Below are positions 25,959 to 35,154 of a stretch of 64,000 nt of DNA, piece after piece. This DNA comes from Rhodovulum steppense (GTDB lineage Bacteria > Pseudomonadota > Alphaproteobacteria > Rhodobacterales > Rhodobacteraceae). Location: the NCBI RefSeq assembly GCF_004339675.1, contig NZ_SLVM01000007.1, positions 62,001 through 126,000 on the forward strand, read 5' to 3'. The notes under the pieces are model-generated. The model saw nothing but the letters and a program-made list of their open reading frames with translations. It searched no databases and was not told the origin of the DNA. The position numbers and the translations under genes are program-made. Every line of letters begins with the position of its first letter. Position 1 is the stretch's first letter.

Positions 25959-26849
25959 TCAGTCCACCCTTTTGAAAGTTGCCGGTGCGATCTGGGCCAG
26001 CGCCGCGCCTTGACCGATCATCGACTCGGAATGGCCAAGATACAGGATGCCACCGGGTGCCAGATGGCCCGCCACACGCCCGACGATGCGGGCCTGTTCC
26101 TCGGAGGAGAAATAGATCAGCACGTTGCGCAGGAAGACGATGTCGATGTCGCGCTCGAGCGGATAGCCCGCATCGAGCAGGTTGAGTTGCGCGAAACGGA
26201 CGCGCCGACGCAGTTCGGGCACGATGCGCGACTGCCCGCTCTGCCCCTCGCGGCCGCGCATCACCCACCGCTCCCGCAGATCGGGGGGCACCGGGGCCAG
26301 CATCGGATCGGGATAGACCGCGCGGCGGGCGTCGCGGAGCACCCGTGTATTGATGTCGGTGGCCAGGATCGCCCAGTCGAACGGGCCGGTTGCGCGCGCA
26401 TGTTCGGCCGCACAGATCGCCATCGTCCAGGCCTCGGCCCCGGTCGAGGCCGCCGCCGACCACAGCTTGACCGGCTGGCGCGTGCCGCGGCGCCGCGTGA
26501 TGGCCTCGGGCAGCGCGCTGTCCGAAAGATGCCGGAAATGCGTGGGTTCGCGGAAGAAATCGGTCTTGTTCGTGGTCACCGCGTCGAAGATCTCGGTGCG
26601 CTCGGCGTCAAGCGCGCCATCGCGGAACAGGTGCCGGATATAGTCGTCAAGCGTGGCAAAGCCCAACTCGGCCATCCGCCGGCGCAACCGCCCGGCCACC
26701 ATCATCCGCTTGCTCGGCGGCAGGCGGACGCCGATCTCGGCCTCGACATAGGCCGCGAACCGTCCGAACGCATCGCCTCCGGCCGCAGCCTGCGGGCGCA
26801 GGGCGGCAGCTTGCGGGGCCGGGCTTTCGGCGTTCATCGTCGCGGCCAT
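25959..26849 (-). CDS. cheR: Chemotaxis protein methyltransferase
   Basis: A 296-residue SAM-dependent enzyme that methylates receptor glutamates. The N-terminal helical domain (about 30-100) is followed by the Rossmann domain with KTDFFREPTHF, LWSAAASTGAEAWTMA, DINTRVL, and DIVFLRNVLIYFSSEEQ. Length is normal. An Ala/Pro-rich N-terminal extension of about 25 residues is extra. It lies 17 bp downstream of cheW and is followed directly by cheB. Confidence 0.96.
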   Translation of the reverse strand: MAATMNAESPAPQAAALRPQAAAGGDAFGRFAAYVEAEIGVRLPPSKRMMVAGRLRRRMAELGFATLDDYIRHLFRDGALDAERTEIFDAVTTNKTDFFREPTHFRHLSDSALPEAITRRRGTRQPVKLWSAAASTGAEAWTMAICAAEHARATGPFDWAILATDINTRVLRDARRAVYPDPMLAPVPPDLRERWVMRGREGQSGQSRIVPELRRRVRFAQLNLLDAGYPLERDIDIVFLRNVLIYFSSEEQARIVGRVAGHLAPGGILYLGHSESMIGQGAALAQIAPATFKRVD

Positions 26850-26866
26850 GGCGGACCTCCTTCGGC

Positions 26867-27343
26867 TCAGGCCGCGGCCGGACTGCCGGGCGCCGCGGCC
26901 GGGTAGGCCAGAAACAGCCGCTCAAGATCCAGCAGCGTGACGAATTCGCCGTCGCGCCGACCGATGCCCCGGACCAGACGGTGATCCCAGTGCAGAAGGT
27001 CCGCCTCGGGCACCGGCTCAACGCGGTCATTGTCGAAGGCCGCGACCTCGAACACCCGGTCGGTGCGCAGCGCGACCTGCGCGCGCCGCTCGCCGGTCTC
27101 GATCCAGAGCACGACGATGCGCGTCGCGTCGTCATCTTCCGCGCGCGGCAGGCCCAGGACCGCGCGCAGATCCACGACCGAAACGCCCGCGCCGCGCACG
27201 TCGATCACGCCCATGACATGCGCGGGCGCGTTGGGGATGCGCGTGATCCGCCGCCGGTCGAGGATTTCCTGCACCCGGCCGACGGGGACGGCGAAGCGTT
27301 CCTCCCCGACGCCCAGGGTCACGACCTGGCCGATCCCGGTCAT
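26867..27343 (-). CDS. cheW: CheW coupling protein (second copy)
   Basis: A 158-residue CheW-like beta-barrel protein linking receptors to CheA. Visible signatures include [37 protein letters not shown] and the C-terminal [19 protein letters not shown]. It overlaps the mcp stop by four bases. A second cheW lies upstream at 28983; the two are clearly related but diverged. Confidence 0.92.
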   Translation of the reverse strand: MTGIGQVVTLGVGEERFAVPVGRVQEILDRRRITRIPNAPAHVMGVIDVRGAGVSVVDLRAVLGLPRAEDDDATRIVVLWIETGERRAQVALRTDRVFEVAAFDNDRVEPVPEADLLHWDHRLVRGIGRRDGEFVTLLDLERLFLAYPAAAPGSPAAA

Positions 27344-28980
27344 GCGGCGCTCTCTTTCTTCCAGTCGCGCATGAACTGCGCGTCCAGCTCGTCGCCATCC
27401 TTGCCCAGATCGAAATCGAAACCCATCGGCTGCGCCTTCTTCGCGGGCGCCTTGCGGGCGGGTGCGGCGACGCGGGCCGGTGCCTTGGCATCGGTCACCC
27501 GGAAATAGCCGATCGCGGATTGCAGCTGTTCGGCCTGGCTGGCCAATTCCTCGGCCGTGGCCGAAAGCTCCTCGGAGGCCGAGGTGTTCTCCTGCGCGAC
27601 CTTGTCGAGTTGCTGGATTGCCATGTTCACTTGGCTCGCGCCGGTTGCCTGTTCCTGGTTCGAGCGCGAGATCTCTGTGACTAGCTGCGAGGTCCGCTCG
27701 ATATCGGGCACGAGGCTGGACAGCATCTCGCCCGCCATCTCGGCCGACTTGACCGTGCTGGCCGAGAGCGACGAGATCTCGCCCGCGGCACTCTGGCTGC
27801 GTTCGGCCAGCTTGCGAACCTCGGAGGCCACGACCGCGAAGCCGCGGCCATGTTCGCCCGCCCGCGCGGCCTCGACCGCGGCGTTCAGCGCCAGCAGGTC
27901 GGTCTGGCGGGCGATCTCCTGCACCACCATGATCTTTTCGGCGATGGTCTGCATCGCCTCGACCGCCTGGCGGACCGCCGCGCCGCTCTCGCGGGCATCG
28001 CCGGCTGCCTTGCGCGCGGTCTTCTCGGTCTCGTTGGCGTTCTCGGCGTTCTTCTCGATATTGGCGGCCATCTGCTCCATCGAGGCCGAGGCCTCTTCGG
28101 TCGAGGATGCCTGTTCGGTCGCGCCCTGGCTCAGTTCTTCCGAGGTCGAGGCCATCTGTTCGGCCCCCGACGAGACATTGCGCGCGGCGCCGTTCACCTC
28201 GGTCACGACCGAGCGCAGTTTTTCCGCCATCCGGTTCAGCGCGCTCAGCAGATCGGTGATCTCGTCATTGCCGCGCGCCTCGGCGGTCTGGGTCAGGTCG
28301 CCATCGGCCACCGCGCGGGCCAGCACATTGGCACGGTTCAGCCCGCGGCTGATCGAGATCAGGATCCAGGTCGCGATGCCGGTGCCTAGAATCGTCGCCA
28401 CGGCCAGAAGTGTCAGCGCCAGCATGCGGGCGTTCTCGTATTCGCCCCGCGCCGCCGCGACGGCCTCGTCCATCATCGAGAGGTTGCGCTGCAACATGCC
28501 GTCCAGGATCGACTCCATCTGCCGCCAGGTCTGCTGCCCCTCTCCGGCCAGAAGCCGGTAGGCCTCCTGCGTCTGGCCAGCGGCATCCAGCTCCAGCGCG
28601 CGTCCCGAAATGCTGCTCATCGTGCCGTAAAGGCCCAGATAGGCGTCAACATCGGCGCGCCCCTCGGCGGTTGCCAGCGTGCGAATCTCGTCGACATATC
28701 GGCCATGGGAATCGCGGCCATTGGTCAGAGCCGTCAGGATCTCCTGCTCCACCGCGGCATCCTCCGACAGCAGGTATTCCCGCACGTTGCGCTGCACGCG
28801 CAATTGTTCGGCGGTGATCGTCTGGGTCAGTTCGACACGCTTGGCCTCGTTGTCGACCAGTCCGCTCAGGCGGCCGTTCAGGTTCGACAGGTCCACCAGC
28901 AGCAGGCCGACCCCCACCGCCGACATCGCGACGAGCACCGCGAAGGCGGCGGCGAGTTTGATTTTGATCGTGAGGCGCAT
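27340..28980 (-). CDS. Transmembrane methyl-accepting chemotaxis protein
   Basis: A 546-residue receptor. The first membrane helix is at about residues 7-29 and the periplasmic four-helix sensor at 30-185 ([20 protein letters not shown]). The second helix is at about 188-208, followed by a HAMP domain and the signalling domain with the conserved tip [40 protein letters not shown] (given in outline). The C-terminal linker is Ala/Lys/Pro-rich and ends without the CheR/CheB-tethering pentapeptide. ATG 28980 follows GAAGGA. Its place between two cheW genes suggests it is the dedicated receptor of this pathway. Confidence 0.93.
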   Translation of the reverse strand: MRLTIKIKLAAAFAVLVAMSAVGVGLLLVDLSNLNGRLSGLVDNEAKRVELTQTITAEQLRVQRNVREYLLSEDAAVEQEILTALTNGRDSHGRYVDEIRTLATAEGRADVDAYLGLYGTMSSISGRALELDAAGQTQEAYRLLAGEGQQTWRQMESILDGMLQRNLSMMDEAVAAARGEYENARMLALTLLAVATILGTGIATWILISISRGLNRANVLARAVADGDLTQTAEARGNDEITDLLSALNRMAEKLRSVVTEVNGAARNVSSGAEQMASTSEELSQGATEQASSTEEASASMEQMAANIEKNAENANETEKTARKAAGDARESGAAVRQAVEAMQTIAEKIMVVQEIARQTDLLALNAAVEAARAGEHGRGFAVVASEVRKLAERSQSAAGEISSLSASTVKSAEMAGEMLSSLVPDIERTSQLVTEISRSNQEQATGASQVNMAIQQLDKVAQENTSASEELSATAEELASQAEQLQSAIGYFRVTDAKAPARVAAPARKAPAKKAQPMGFDFDLGKDGDELDAQFMRDWKKESAA

Positions 28981-28982
28981 TT

Positions 28983-29453
28983 TCAGAGGTCCTTCTCGAA
29001 CTGGGGGGTGCCGGTGGAATTGGCGAGCGAAGCGGCATAGATCCGCTCGAGATCCGGCAGGATGACGAAACCGGCATCGGTGCGGGCGATGCCGGACAGG
29101 AATTCGGGCGGCCATTTCATGCCCACCTCGGGGATGTCGCCCATGGCGGCATCGTCGATCTCGGTCACGTCGAGCACCCGGTCGGCGATCACCGCGACCG
29201 TGGTCGCCTCGCCCGCCACGGGCACGTCCAGCACCAGGATCCGGGTATGCTCATCCTGCGCCGCCTGAGCCATGCCAAGCGCGACACGCAGATCGGTCAG
29301 CGGGATCACCGCGCCGCGCACATTGATCAGCCCCGAGGCGAAACGCCCGGCACGCGGCACCCGGGTCACCGGAACGGGTTCGAGGATCTCGTGCAGCATG
29401 CGGGTCGGAACGGCCAGCGTTTCGCCCGACAGGGTCAGGGTCACGACCTGCAT
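28983..29453 (-). CDS. cheW: CheW coupling protein (first copy)
   Basis: A 156-residue CheW-fold protein: [53 protein letters not shown] and a C-terminal LPDLERIYA. It connects the receptor to CheA. The ATG overlaps the cheA stop as ATGA, and mcp starts two bases after its stop. Confidence 0.93.
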   Translation of the reverse strand: MQVVTLTLSGETLAVPTRMLHEILEPVPVTRVPRAGRFASGLINVRGAVIPLTDLRVALGMAQAAQDEHTRILVLDVPVAGEATTVAVIADRVLDVTEIDDAAMGDIPEVGMKWPPEFLSGIARTDAGFVILPDLERIYAASLANSTGTPQFEKDL

Positions 29454-31387
29454 CAGGCGGCTCCTTCCAGAATGCGCACCCGATCCTCGAGCCTCCGGCC
29501 CAACGAGATCAGGTGCCCGATATCGAGGATCAGCGCGACCTTGCCGTCGCCCAGGATCGTCGCGCCTGAAAACGCCTTGAGCCCGGCATGGACGCGCGAA
29601 AGCTGCTTGATGACGGTCTGGGCGTTCGACACGATCCGGTCCACCACCAGACCCACCCGGCCATTGGTGCCGGAAACGATCACCACCTTCTGGAACTGCG
29701 ACCGTGGCCCGGGCGCCTGGAACACATCGGCCAGCCGCAGGAAGGGCACCAGTTCGCCGCGAATATCGAGGAAGTTCGAACGGCCTTCGCTGGCAAGCAA
29801 GTCGGGCGGCAGTTCCACGCATTCCTCGACCGCCGAAACCGGGATCGAATAGCGCTCTCCCCCCACCTCGACCAGCAGCCCGTCGGCAATGGCCAGCGTC
29901 AGCGGCAGGCGCAGCGTGACGGTGGTGCCATGGCCGGGCTCGCTGTCCACGTCGATCTGCCCGCGCAGCCCCTGGATCGCGCTGCGCACCACGTCCATGC
30001 CCACGCCCCGGCCCGAAAGCTCGGTCACGGTGGCCGCGGTCGAGAAGCCCGGCTCGAAGATCAGCCGGTAAAGATCGGGGCCAGCGACGGTCGAGCCCGG
30101 CGGCAGCAACTCGCGCTCGATGGCGCGGGCGCGCAGCCGCTCGTCGTTCAGCCCGCGCCCGTCGTCATGGATGCGGATATGCACCTCGGCCCCGGCATGG
30201 GTCGCGGTCAGCGAGACCGTGCCCATGCGCGGCTTGCCTGCCGCGACGCGGTCCTCGGCCGTTTCCAGCCCGTGATCGGCGGCGTTGCGCAGGATATGCA
30301 CCAGCGGATCGGTCAGCACCTCGATCACGGTCTTGTCCAGCTCGGTCTCGCCGCCGGTCGAGACGAACTCGATGGGCTTGCCCAGTTGCTGGGACAGGTC
30401 ATGCACCAGCCGACGAAAACGGCCGAACAGGTTCCCGATCGGCACCATGCGGATCGACATCGTGGTTTCGCGCATGCCCGAGGCAAGGCGGCGGATATCC
30501 TCGGCAACCGCCATCAGCGTGGGATCGCGCAGCGATTGCGACAGGTCGTGCAGCCGCGATTCCGCGATCACCAGTTCGCCCACGCGGTCCATGATCTCGT
30601 CCAGCCGCTGGGTCGCCACGCGCATCGTGGCGTGATCGCCCGGCCCGGCGGCCCGCTTTTCGGGGGTGGCGCGGGCGGTGTCGGGTGCCTCCTCGGCCAC
30701 TGGCGCCGGTGCGTCCCCAAGCGGTTCGATGCTCAGGCGCAACTGGTCCTGAAGGAATAGGAACACCTCGTCGACCGCCTCGCGCGCAACCGGCGCCCCG
30801 ATCAGCACGGTCCAGCGGATCGGCGGCGCCTGAGGGTTCAGCGCATCAAGCGGCGGCAATTCGGACAGATCGCAGTCCACCTGCACCCGGCCCGGCGCAA
30901 GTGCCTGCAATTCCTCAAGAAGCGCGGGCAGGTTCAGCCCCAGCCCCAGCGCATCGGGACCCAGGCCGAAGACGATGCGCCACCCCTCGCCCGAGGGCGA
31001 TCCGGCGGCGTCCTGCCCGCCCAGCGCGGCGGCCAGCGCCTCCAGGATCGGCCCGTTGCCGGGGCTTGCCGCGACCGGATCGGCCAGCAGCGCGCCGATC
31101 TGGTCGCAGGCGGTCAGCGCGACGCGGATCAGCGCCGCGCCCGCCCGGCCGCCCGGCGCGCGCAATGCCTCGAAGGCGGTTTCGAATCCGTGCAGGAAAT
31201 GCGCCAGCTCGGCATGGCCGAACATCGCGCCCGACCCCTTGAGCGTGTGCAGGTCGCGAAACAGCGCGTCGATCAGGCCACGGTCATCCGGTGCATCGTC
31301 AAGGTTCAGCAGGTTGCGTTCGATGGCGGCCTGCAGATCCGCCGCCTCGGCCAGAAAGACCGCATCGGCATCCTCGTCCCCGGTCAT
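29453..31387 (-). CDS. cheA: Chemotaxis histidine kinase CheA
   Basis: A 644-residue kinase with the classical order. The Hpt domain has phospho-acceptor H47 (DLHTLKGSGAMFG). A CheY-binding-like linker (about 125-225) follows, then the dimerisation helices (about 245-310, with MRVATQRLDEIMDRVGELVIAESRL in outline). The ATPase domain has the N-box HILRNAADHGLE and G-boxes DDGRGL and GRGVGMDVV. The C-terminal CheW-like domain starts near 510 (LLVEVGGERYSIPVSAVEECVEL). It phosphorylates the CheY and CheB of the same operon. Confidence 0.97.
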   Translation of the reverse strand: MTGDEDADAVFLAEAADLQAAIERNLLNLDDAPDDRGLIDALFRDLHTLKGSGAMFGHAELAHFLHGFETAFEALRAPGGRAGAALIRVALTACDQIGALLADPVAASPGNGPILEALAAALGGQDAAGSPSGEGWRIVFGLGPDALGLGLNLPALLEELQALAPGRVQVDCDLSELPPLDALNPQAPPIRWTVLIGAPVAREAVDEVFLFLQDQLRLSIEPLGDAPAPVAEEAPDTARATPEKRAAGPGDHATMRVATQRLDEIMDRVGELVIAESRLHDLSQSLRDPTLMAVAEDIRRLASGMRETTMSIRMVPIGNLFGRFRRLVHDLSQQLGKPIEFVSTGGETELDKTVIEVLTDPLVHILRNAADHGLETAEDRVAAGKPRMGTVSLTATHAGAEVHIRIHDDGRGLNDERLRARAIERELLPPGSTVAGPDLYRLIFEPGFSTAATVTELSGRGVGMDVVRSAIQGLRGQIDVDSEPGHGTTVTLRLPLTLAIADGLLVEVGGERYSIPVSAVEECVELPPDLLASEGRSNFLDIRGELVPFLRLADVFQAPGPRSQFQKVVIVSGTNGRVGLVVDRIVSNAQTVIKQLSRVHAGLKAFSGATILGDGKVALILDIGHLISLGRRLEDRVRILEGAA

Positions 31388-31752
31388 GCCCCCACCATCC
31401 GTTTCACCACGGTCAGGAGTTGCGCCTGATCGAAGGGCTTGGTCATCCAGCCCAACGCACCCGCGGCCTTGGCCTCCTGGCGCAGGTCGTCGCGGGTTTC
31501 GGTCGACAGGAAAACGATGGGCACCCCGCGCGACGCCGGGCGGGTGCGGTAGCTGCGGATGAAGCTCAGCCCATCCATCCGCGGCATGTTCTGGTCGGTC
31601 AGGATCGCGTCGGGCCGCGCCCGGTCAAGCTCGGCCAAAGCCTGTTCGCCATCGTCGGCCTCGATCACCTGATAGCCCGCGCCCGCGAGCGTCTTGCGCA
31701 CCATCTGCCGGACAGAGGGCGAGTCGTCGACGATAAGGACGGTCTTGGTCAT
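31384..31752 (-). CDS. cheY: CheY-type single-domain response regulator
   Basis: A 122-residue receiver domain with the acidic pair D9-D10, phospho-acceptor D53 (ILTDQNMPRMDG), a Thr/Ser switch in FLSTETRDD and the conserved Lys in MTKPFDQAQ. It is the diffusible output of CheA. It overlaps both neighbours by four bases. Confidence 0.96.
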   Translation of the reverse strand: MTKTVLIVDDSPSVRQMVRKTLAGAGYQVIEADDGEQALAELDRARPDAILTDQNMPRMDGLSFIRSYRTRPASRGVPIVFLSTETRDDLRQEAKAAGALGWMTKPFDQAQLLTVVKRMVGA

Positions 31753-32084
31753 GCATCAGCTTCCTTGGTTCGTTTGGGGGCAAGGCCGTTGGCGCGGCCC
31801 CCTTCCATCTGCAGATGCCGGTCCGGGTCGATCCCGCAGGCCTGCATCCGTTGCGCGACAAGCCCGCCCGAGGGCATCGTGACGGCCAGCGCCGCACCGC
31901 GCTGCGTGGCGGTCGCCAGCGCCGAAAGCAGCGTGGCGATCCCCGTCAGATCGCAATGGGTCCAGTCCGAGGTGTCGATGTGATAATCGCCGCCCGCAAC
32001 GATCCCGGCGGACAGGCGCGGGGCAATCTCGTCCGCGCGGGCCAGGTCCACGCCGGAAAGATCGCCGATCAGTTCTGAGGACAT
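31749..32084 (-). CDS. STAS-domain protein heading the che operon
   Basis: A 111-residue STAS-like protein (anti-sigma-antagonist fold): YHIDTSDWTHCDLTGIATLLSALATATQRGAAL in outline carries the beta-alpha core. The usual phosphorylatable Ser of anti-anti-sigma factors corresponds to a position in DLTGIATLL, where Thr is present. ATG 32084 follows AAAGGGGG. STAS genes at the head of alphaproteobacterial che operons are common; the role is unclear, possibly a phosphoswitch or scaffold input. Confidence 0.8.
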   Translation of the reverse strand: MSSELIGDLSGVDLARADEIAPRLSAGIVAGGDYHIDTSDWTHCDLTGIATLLSALATATQRGAALAVTMPSGGLVAQRMQACGIDPDRHLQMEGGRANGLAPKRTKEADA

Positions 32085-32361
32085 GCAACCCCCTTTCGAA
32101 TGCAAAGGTGTGTATGGAATGCGAATTAACGAAGCCCTAAGATAGGATTTTCTCCGCGGGGAAAACGCAGCCGATTTGATCGAACGGCCCGGCCGCACCA
32201 CCTTGCGGCACGCGACGCGGACCCGCGCCCCGACGGGACGCAAGTCGTGGGATCGGCTAAAATTTCAGGGATTGCATGGCACGCGCAGGGTCATTTCGTG
32301 ATCCCCAAGGCGCGAACCGGGCGCTGAGGGGGCGCATCTGTCCCGATTGCCTGCGCCTGTC
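32085..32361. promoter_or_regulatory. Probable promoter region of the che operon
   Basis: The stretch 32085-32160 is notably AT-richer than its surroundings (CTTCGTTAATTCGCATTCC on the minus strand), as expected of the leftward operon promoter, but no clear -35/-10 pair was found. The rest is GC-rich and unremarkable up to the end of the enoyl-CoA hydratase remnant. Confidence 0.35.
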
Positions 32362-32706
32362 TCAGCGTCCCTCGAACCGGGGCGGCCGCTTTTCCAGGAA
32401 GGCCAGAACGCCCTCCTTGAAATCCCGCGTCGCCCCGCAAGCGCCCTGAAGCTGCGCCTCCAGGTCGTTGGCATAGGAGGCGCGGATCGCCGCCTTCAGC
32501 TTGGCATAGGCCACCGTCGGTCCCCTGGCCAATTGCGCCGCGCGGGTCCGCCAATGGGCCTCGAACCCCGCTTCGGGCACCGCCTCCCAGATCATGCCCC
32601 AATCGGCGGCCTGGCGCGCGGGCACGGGCTCGGCGAACAGCGCCGCCCCCATCGCGCGCGAAAACCCCACCTGCCGCGGCAACCAGTAGGTGCCGCCCGC
32701 ATCGGG
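32362..32706 (-). pseudogene. C-terminal half of an enoyl-CoA hydratase/isomerase (PaaG-like), truncated
   Basis: About 114 residues match the crotonase-family C-terminal half. PDAGGTYWLPRQVGFSRAM carries the typical D-GGT-LPR segment, and AADWGMIWEAV and DFKEGVLAFLEKRPPRFEGR are its C-terminal signatures. These fit the phenylacetate-pathway isomerase PaaG or a near relative. The N-terminal half with the oxyanion-hole glycines is missing: at 32706 the frame continues into a transposase N-terminus. The enzyme is surely broken, although the chimeric frame of 190 codons is open. Confidence 0.88.
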
Positions 32707-33010
32707 GATCGAGAACAGGATCTGGATCAGGCTGGCGCGCAGCAGCCGCTCGGGCGCGATCGAGGGGCGGCCGTCGGCGGCGTAGAGCCGGGCGAACTCG
32801 GCGTCCATGCTGACCAAGTCCAAGGCATCATTGACGACCCGCCGGATCTTGCGCAGCGGGTGACGCGCGGGAATGCGCTCCTCAAGGTCGACATAGCTGA
32901 AGAGCGACCCGCTCGTCTCGTCCGTCCCGCGCATCCAGAGATCCCCTCGTCCTGCCCATGACGGTGAGTCACGTCCTGCATCCGACGTCGAAGGCAGGGT
33001 TTTTCAGCAA
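32707..33010 (-). mobile_element. IS5-family-like insertion sequence remnant (one end and transposase N-terminus)
   Basis: The minus-strand frame starts at 32934. It reads LFSYVDLEERIPARHPLRKI, then GRPSIAPERLLRASLIQILFSI, the N-terminal DUF772 region of IS5-type transposases. In intact elements this leads to YSIRSERQLMEQL; here it stops at SI and joins the hydratase remnant. The stretch just before the gene (about 32995-33010, GGTTTTTCAGCAACGTG) looks like the terminal sequence of such elements. Confidence 0.75.
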
Positions 33011-33302
33011 CGTGTTAGTCAGCTTTGAGTTGTACGCGTCGTTTGACACGGTGATAAGGTCGATCCCGAGCAGCCCCTCCAGTCGGGACTGCCTGACGGG
33101 GGTGCCGATGACAGATCAGGCCCCGTCGCTGACCGAGATTCCGTACCCAGGATCGACCCCCTTGCCCCGAGGATGCTTCCTGCCCCGAGGGGTTTCACGG
33201 CGAGTGCATTTTTCCGTCTTGGGCGCCATGGGAACCCGCCCGATCAAAGCGCTCTTGGTCCGCGGCTCAGGCACCCCGAAGTGAGCCCGTAGTGATGGCG
33301 TG

Positions 33303-33460
33303 ATGCGGCAGACGAAGCGGCTGTGGACGGATGAAGAGAAGCGGTTCAGTCGATCTGTTTCCAGACAACTGAACCGTGCGTTTCGGTGGCCCAGGAAGCG
33401 CGGCCCTGCGCGGTGAACGCCAACCTGATCTTCAAGTGGCCGCGCGATTCCCGGTTCGTT
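33303..33460 (+). pseudogene. Degenerate IS66-type orf1 (tnpA) fragment
   Basis: From ATG 33303 the frame reads MRQTKRLWTDEEKRFS, and after an internal deletion and frameshift a second frame at 33416 reads NANLIFKWPRDSRFV. Both are signatures of the HTH-containing IS66 accessory protein (typically ...WTDEEKR... to ...NANLIFKWLRDPRF). The region between, and everything after, is missing. Confidence 0.7.
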
Positions 33461-33703
33461 CTGGACCTTGCGGCTGTGCCGCAGGCCAAGCGCCGCATCC
33501 ACCGCAAGGGCAAGCGCGGCAAGCCGCTAATGGAACGAGGCAAGTCCAGCAACCCGACCAGGTCCGCCGTGCGCGCCCGGGTCGAGCACGTCTTCGCTGC
33601 GCAAACCAGCGACATGGAGGAGACGCTGGTGCGCCATCGGACTGATCCGCGCGTAGCCAGAATCGGGATGAAAAACCTCGCCTGCAGGGCTCTGATGACG
33701 TGA
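33461..33703 (+). pseudogene. C-terminal fragment of an IS5-family transposase
   Basis: The open frame continues from the IS66 piece into RRIHRKGKRGKPLMERGK, VRARVEHVFAAQTSDM and ARIGMKNLACRALMT. This is the C-terminal DDE region of IS5-type transposases (RxxxxVRARVEHVFG is the catalytic Glu block). It is on the opposite strand to the N-terminal fragment at 32707-32934, so it comes from another or an inverted copy. Confidence 0.75.
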
Positions 33704-33795
33704 CCGTCCTCCTTTGTGGAGCATTGCAGACCCACCTTGGCACATCGATGCCGTCGGTGGGCGGTCACGTCATCAACGCTGGGAAGGGGACGTCC
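33688..33795 (+). repeat. Dispersed ~108-bp repeat, copy 1 (IS end)
   Basis: This stretch, beginning in the last codons of the transposase fragment, recurs at 60802-60915 with a few substitutions and indels. Shared cores include TTGCAGACCCACCTTGGCA and CACATCGATGCCGTCGG. It is probably the conserved end of the IS5-type element whose transposase tail precedes it. Confidence 0.75.
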
Positions 33796-33938
33796 GGCCA
33801 ACATCCGATTTGTTCGTCAGCGACGCCGGGCTGGACAATGTGTCGCGGCCTCGAAGCAACCCGTCTGGGTTGATCTATGCTGTTAGTTTGTATTTTCCGT
33901 CGGGAAAGTTTATTCATTTCAAGTACGAGGCGTACTGC

Positions 33939-35153
33939 TTGGTTCTCTCCTTCATCTGCAATGCGCGTGTCCAAGGGAACGATTATTCCCGGGGAAAAGG
34001 CTGGCCATTTCCGGCGGTCGTCGGCCTTCTGCTGGCCCTCGGACTCTCGGCTTGTGGTACGATCTACAAGACGCCGACCATTCGGGATGATAGCTCTGCC
34101 CAGATCCCGTTCGATGTGATCGAACTCACGCCTGCGGCCATCCAGGCTGCGAATGGCGTTTCCTATTCTCCACGCCCCTTGCCAGCTGCGTTCCGTGGCC
34201 CCCTCCGGGGCGTGGCAGGGACCGGCGGCCTGCCTCCGGAGCCGGGTGTCACCGAGTACCGGATCGGGCCCGGGGATGTGATCTCGATTGTTCCGACCAG
34301 GCTTGCAACCGGCGAGCCCGGTGCTGATCAGGGTGCCTCGGGCGAATTCCGGGTGCGGGATGACGGCACGATAGACCTTTCACGCCTCGGCGCGCTTTCT
34401 ATCGGGGGACTTTCGATCGCTGAGGCCGACACCGCGCTCAAGAAATTGCTGCGCAATCGGCAGACCGACCCGTCCTATCGGATCGAGATTGTCGAGTTCA
34501 ATGCGCGCACCGTTCCTGTCGACGGCGCCGTGGCCGCGCCGGGGCTGGTGCCCCTGACCCAGGTGCCCATGACTCTGGACAAGGCGCTGGCGGCGCGCGG
34601 CGGTCTGCGGGCCGAGGTCCGGAGTTCCGCGACAGTGACGTTGCATCGCGTCGGCCGCAGTCATGCCTATCGGGGCGACGATCTGGCCATGCTGTCACGC
34701 GTGGTGTTGCGGGACGGCGACAGTGTGGTCGTGGATCCGGGCGAGAGCTCCGAGGAGCTGAGGGCACGCTTTTCCCAACTCGACGCGCTGGATGCCGTGG
34801 CCCGCGATACCGTCTACCTCGTGGGCGAGGCCCGAAGCCCGCGCAGCATACAGATGCCCTTCGATCGGCAGTTGTTCCTCTCGGATGTCGCTCTCGACAA
34901 GGGCGGTGTCCCGCTGGAGACTGGAAACATGGCTGCGATTTACGTTCTGCGCAGCTATGGGCGCAACGGCGGGGTGGCGATCTATCACCTCGATGCCGGC
35001 AACATCGTGAACCTGGTGCTCGCGACACGGATGGAACTTCGCCCGGGCGATCTGATCTTCGTGTCGGAGCAGCCCGTCACGCGCTGGAGCCGTGTCTTGA
35101 AGCAACTTTCCCCTGCAACGATCACTTCGGTCGCAGCGAACGTGAGAGACTGA
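33939..35153 (+). CDS. Wza/KpsD-like polysaccharide export lipoprotein
   Basis: An outer-membrane auxiliary protein that forms the exit channel for capsule or exopolysaccharide. A signal with lipobox LSAC (WPFPAVVGLLLALGLSAC) is followed by the polysaccharide-export (Poly_export) domain EYRIGPGDVISIVPTR and FRVRDDGTIDLSRLGAL, then SLBB-like repeats (VPVDGAVAAPG, VYLVGEARSP). The C-terminus lists ELRPGDLIFVSEQP. The start is uncertain: no ATG lies in frame close to the signal. TTG 33939 with ACGAGG eight bases upstream is the best choice. An ATG at 33961 is in another frame and would need a frameshift. It is the first gene of the capsule cluster. Confidence 0.85.
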   Translation: MVLSFICNARVQGNDYSRGKGWPFPAVVGLLLALGLSACGTIYKTPTIRDDSSAQIPFDVIELTPAAIQAANGVSYSPRPLPAAFRGPLRGVAGTGGLPPEPGVTEYRIGPGDVISIVPTRLATGEPGADQGASGEFRVRDDGTIDLSRLGALSIGGLSIAEADTALKKLLRNRQTDPSYRIEIVEFNARTVPVDGAVAAPGLVPLTQVPMTLDKALAARGGLRAEVRSSATVTLHRVGRSHAYRGDDLAMLSRVVLRDGDSVVVDPGESSEELRARFSQLDALDAVARDTVYLVGEARSPRSIQMPFDRQLFLSDVALDKGGVPLETGNMAAIYVLRSYGRNGGVAIYHLDAGNIVNLVLATRMELRPGDLIFVSEQPVTRWSRVLKQLSPATITSVAANVRD

Positions 35154-35154
35154 G

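Noticed and set aside
32362-32934. A functional 190-residue protein
   Set aside because: It is a chimera of two truncated genes joined by recombination; each half lacks its catalytic partner.
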